Assembly (NCBI GenBank): GCA_000333815.1
Contig: CAPI01000046.1
Coordinates: 1 to 64,000 of the forward strand
DNA: 64,000 nucleotides
Direction of reading: 5' to 3'
DNA from: [Collinsella] massiliensis
GTDB lineage: Bacteria > Actinomycetota > Coriobacteriia > Coriobacteriales > Coriobacteriaceae
Below are positions 61,801-64,000 of the stretch, one piece after another. A program made the translations under genes and the position numbers. A model generated the notes under the pieces. That model searched no databases. It was given only the letters and a program-made list of their open reading frames with translations, and was not told where the DNA came from. How positions within the stretch are numbered: position 1 is the first letter of the stretch; every line of letters starts with the position of its first letter.

Positions 61801-62994
61801 TTACGCGTCGGGGAACAGCTCATCCATGAGCGCGATACGGCAGGCGAGCGCCAGCTGGTCGGAATCGTCCGCGCGCCGGTAGTCGAGGCCGGTGAGCGCG
61901 GAGATCTTCTCGAGCCGGTAGCGCACCGTGTTCGCGTGCTGGCCAAGCGCCCGCGCGGTTTCGGCGACGGAGCGCCCGCAGGCCACGAAACTGCGGAGCG
62001 TCTCTTCGAGCGCGCTGCCATGCTCGGAATCGTGCTCACTCAGCGGATCCAGGATGCGCGCGGCGTACTGCCGGAGCGGGTCGGTGCCCACGAAGGGCAA
62101 GAGCGCGCGGAACACGCCCAAGTGGTCGAAGCGAATCGTCGCCCCGCCGCGGTGGCGGGCGAAGCGGGCTGCTTGCATCGCCTCGGTCACGGACTGCGCG
62201 AGCTCTTCCAGGGTGAAGTGCCGTGCGCTGATGCCGATGCCTGCAGGAACGATTCCGCAGCGCTCGAAGATGGCGGCCTTGCGGAATTGCCGCTCCACGG
62301 CATCCAGGTCGAGCACGCGCTCGGGATCGGCGCTCACCACGCCGATGACGCCGCCGTCGTAGCAGGCAAGCATGCGCTCGCAGGCGGCGAGCCCCTGCTT
62401 GTGGTACTCATGCTCGAGACGCTGGAACTCGTCGAGCGTGAGTGGATCGTCGAGCTCGGCGTACAGGGTGACGAAGGCGGATTTGAACGACGGGTTGAGC
62501 ATGAGGGCATGGCGGCGCACGGCATCCGGGTCGTCGGCGTCGCGCAGGAGCGCATCGATCGTGGATTGCGCGAAGCTCGAGCTCGAGAGCTCCTGGATGC
62601 GCTGGTCCACGGAATAGATGACGGTATCGAAGAAGAGGTCGTCAGACGTCACGAGGAAGACCGGGAAATTGCGGACGTTGGCATAGCGGATCGCCTGCTC
62701 GGGAATGGTCAGATGCAGCACGTTCTTGATGACGAGACCGCTCGTGCCCTTGGCGACGAGGTATTTGATGGCGTCGGTGATGAGGTAGGGGTTGTCCCGG
62801 GCATAGAGGAAGGTGCTCAGGACGAGGTCGTTCGCGCTGAAATTGGCGCGCTGGTATTTGTTCTTGAGGCCGGGCATGAGCTCGTAGTCGAGGATGCACA
62901 CCTCCGAGATGCTGCGCGCGAGGCCGCCCCCGCCTGCGATAAGGCGCAGGCTCTCGGCGTAGGAGTTGAGCAGATCGGACACGGTATAGAGCAT
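61801..62994 (-). CDS. PucR/CdaR-family transcriptional regulator
   Basis: This 397-aa protein has an N-terminal PucR-type ligand domain (about 5-125; FVLVTSDD-like PVFLVTSDDLFFDTVIYSVD), a central GGDEF-like segment (about 170-290) and a C-terminal PucR helix-turn-helix (VAETARALGQHANTVRYRLE, KISALTGLD). Family members respond to purines, sugar acids or amino acids. It is divergent from the ornithine cyclodeaminase-family gene at 63287, which is its most likely target. Confidence 0.9.
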   Translation of the reverse strand: MLYTVSDLLNSYAESLRLIAGGGGLARSISEVCILDYELMPGLKNKYQRANFSANDLVLSTFLYARDNPYLITDAIKYLVAKGTSGLVIKNVLHLTIPEQAIRYANVRNFPVFLVTSDDLFFDTVIYSVDQRIQELSSSSFAQSTIDALLRDADDPDAVRRHALMLNPSFKSAFVTLYAELDDPLTLDEFQRLEHEYHKQGLAACERMLACYDGGVIGVVSADPERVLDLDAVERQFRKAAIFERCGIVPAGIGISARHFTLEELAQSVTEAMQAARFARHRGGATIRFDHLGVFRALLPFVGTDPLRQYAARILDPLSEHDSEHGSALEETLRSFVACGRSVAETARALGQHANTVRYRLEKISALTGLDYRRADDSDQLALACRIALMDELFPDA

Positions 62995-63286
62995 GCGATC
63001 ACCCGCTAGATATAGAAATTCACATAAAACTAAGCTAAGAATACTAGAGATGGTAACAATTCATAGCTGAACTAATTCGAATTTGCGTGGATTTGCGCCC
63101 AAATATGTGTAATCGAACGCATGGCATTTGGAGCAAACTCTAAGAAATAGCCCTTGGTTCCCACGGCTGTCCGGAGTAGGGTACCGACGGTGACGCGCGC
63201 CCCGTACGCGCGAAATCGTCAGGCAGCGCTGCGGGCGCGGGGTGAAAGGCCTGCCGTGCGTCGCGGCGAGGAAAGGAGCAGGGAAG
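62995..63286. promoter_or_regulatory. AT-rich divergent promoter region
   Basis: This 292-base gap is much more AT-rich than its surroundings, with the direct repeat AATTTGCG...GATTTGCG near 63080-63100 followed by CCCAAATATGTGTAAT. It should hold promoters for both pucR and the cyclodeaminase gene. No precise operator is assigned. Confidence 0.45.
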
Positions 63287-64000
63287 ATGGGCAAGATGGT
63301 CGTGCTCTCCGCACAAGAGGTCGAGCGCGTGCTCGCGATCGACGACGTGATCAAGGCGGTCGAGGGCGCCTACGAGCAGAAGGCGCTCGGGAAGGGCATC
63401 GCGTGGCCGATGGTCTACGAGCAGTTCGAGCCGGACGTAGCGGATATGGACATCCGCTCGGGTGAGCTCACGGCTTCCGGCCTGTTCGGGCTCAAGCTCA
63501 CGGCCTGGTTCTCGAAGAATCCGGAGCGCGGTCTGCCGGACATCTATGGCACGACGCTGCTGTGCGACGACACCACCGGCGAACCGCTCTGTCTGCTGAA
63601 CGCTTCGGCCGTGACGGGTCTGCGCACGGGTGCGGCCGGCGCGCTGGGCGTGAAGTGGCTCGCCCGCGCCGATGCGAAGAACCTGCTCGTGGCGGGCGCG
63701 GGGCACATGAGTGCCTTCGAGGTCGCCGCGACGCTCGCAGCCTGCCCGAACATCACGCACGTCGAGGTGTGGGAGCCGCGGAGCTCGGAGGCTCCCGAGG
63801 CCCGCGTGGAGGCGATCCGCGAGACCGTCGCCCACGTGCTCTCCGCGTGCGCCGAGCCGCGTCCAGCCGACACGTACGAGATCGTCGCCGTTGCCGATGG
63901 CGAGGCCGCCGCCCGCCGGGCAGACGCCATCATCACCGTCACGCCGGCGACCACGCCCATCATCCAGGACGCCTGGGTGCAGCCGGGCACGCACATCTCG
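63287..64000 (+). CDS. Ornithine cyclodeaminase/mu-crystallin family protein (5' part)
   Basis: The gene runs off the window; 238 codons are present. The N-terminal VLSAQEVERVLAIDDVIKAV, substrate-binding GLFGLKLTAWF, LLCDDTTGEPLCLLNASAVT, LRTGAAGALGVKWLARADAK and the Rossmann motif VAGAGHMSAFE define the NAD-dependent ornithine cyclodeaminase/alanine dehydrogenase family. AAAGGAG precedes the ATG by 9 bases. With proC nearby in this genome it could feed proline metabolism, but family members vary in substrate. Confidence 0.88.
   Translation, partial: MGKMVVLSAQEVERVLAIDDVIKAVEGAYEQKALGKGIAWPMVYEQFEPDVADMDIRSGELTASGLFGLKLTAWFSKNPERGLPDIYGTTLLCDDTTGEPLCLLNASAVTGLRTGAAGALGVKWLARADAKNLLVAGAGHMSAFEVAATLAACPNITHVEVWEPRSSEAPEARVEAIRETVAHVLSACAEPRPADTYEIVAVADGEAAARRADAIITVTPATTPIIQDAWVQPGTHIS

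Overview
The window looks like chromosome of a high-GC, strictly fermentative anaerobic actinobacterium, most likely a Coriobacteriia member (Collinsella/Olsenella-like). This is inferred from the mix of pyruvate formate-lyase, phosphoketolase, PTS sugar uptake, a 7TM-LuxR regulator and Gram-positive style Shine-Dalgarno sites in very GC-rich DNA. No 16S or other phylogenetic marker is present, so the assignment stays an inference.

Layout. 1-3.7 kb: pyruvate formate-lyase (PFL), encoded in two pieces. A 698-aa body carries the catalytic Cys-Cys pair but ends before the glycyl-radical domain. A separate 83-aa gene, with its own promoter-like site and RBS, encodes that domain, and the activating enzyme gene follows. 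3.8-6.4 kb: ROK sugar kinase, MTA/SAH nucleosidase, EngB GTPase. 6.5-10 kb: GntR/UTRA regulator and phosphoketolase, sharing a candidate operator. 10-16.6 kb: a beta-glucoside PTS cassette (LicR-type regulator, IIA, IIB, IIC, 6-phospho-beta-glucosidase), flanked on the far side by a second copy of the phosphoketolase 3' end plus a truncated, frameshifted DUF4143 ATPase remnant. 16.6-24.2 kb: an accessory zone with three toxin-antitoxin/abortive-infection pairs (RelB-like/PIN, AbiEi/AbiEii, Phd/RelE), a YgiQ radical-SAM protein, an SMR exporter and malic enzyme. 24.3-29.3 kb: aspartate-family amino acid genes, thrC-thrB divergent from lysC-asd. 29.4-35.7 kb: XRE membrane regulator and a coiled-coil FtsX-type ABC exporter with a divergent TetR regulator. 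36-41.4 kb: phosphofructokinase, then a 7TM-LuxR regulator divergent from an amino-acid antiporter/PLP-aminotransferase operon. 41.5-47.6 kb: a DXS-like enzyme, then a response regulator/ABC/24-aa peptide/permease/histidine kinase operon. 47.7-53.5 kb: xpt, a Cys-rich protein, proC, an SPFH protein, two membrane proteins of unknown function and serS. 53.5-64 kb: a possibly SOS-controlled ORF that runs into tRNA-Arg, a 706-aa TPR protein, tRNA-Ser, gluQ, ferritin, purH, an unknown protein, a PucR regulator and a partial ornithine cyclodeaminase-family gene.

The most striking non-gene signal is a set of short perfect or near-perfect palindromes of several sequence families: cores GGGGACGGGTTC, GGTGACTGACACC, AGTGGGACTCAGAGACC, AATTCAGATATGC, CGCGAAACGAGCG and others. 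They sit between genes, very often on or within a few bases of stop codons. At least two lie inside coding sequences and are read in frame (thrC and the ygiQ C-terminus). No transposase for them lies in this window.

Metabolic picture: phosphoketolase and PFL give acetyl-phosphate, acetyl-CoA and formate, and the PTS/bgl cassette feeds phosphorylated beta-glucosides into glycolysis. Malic enzyme, the aspartate pathway, proC and the ornithine cyclodeaminase-family gene connect central carbon to amino acids.
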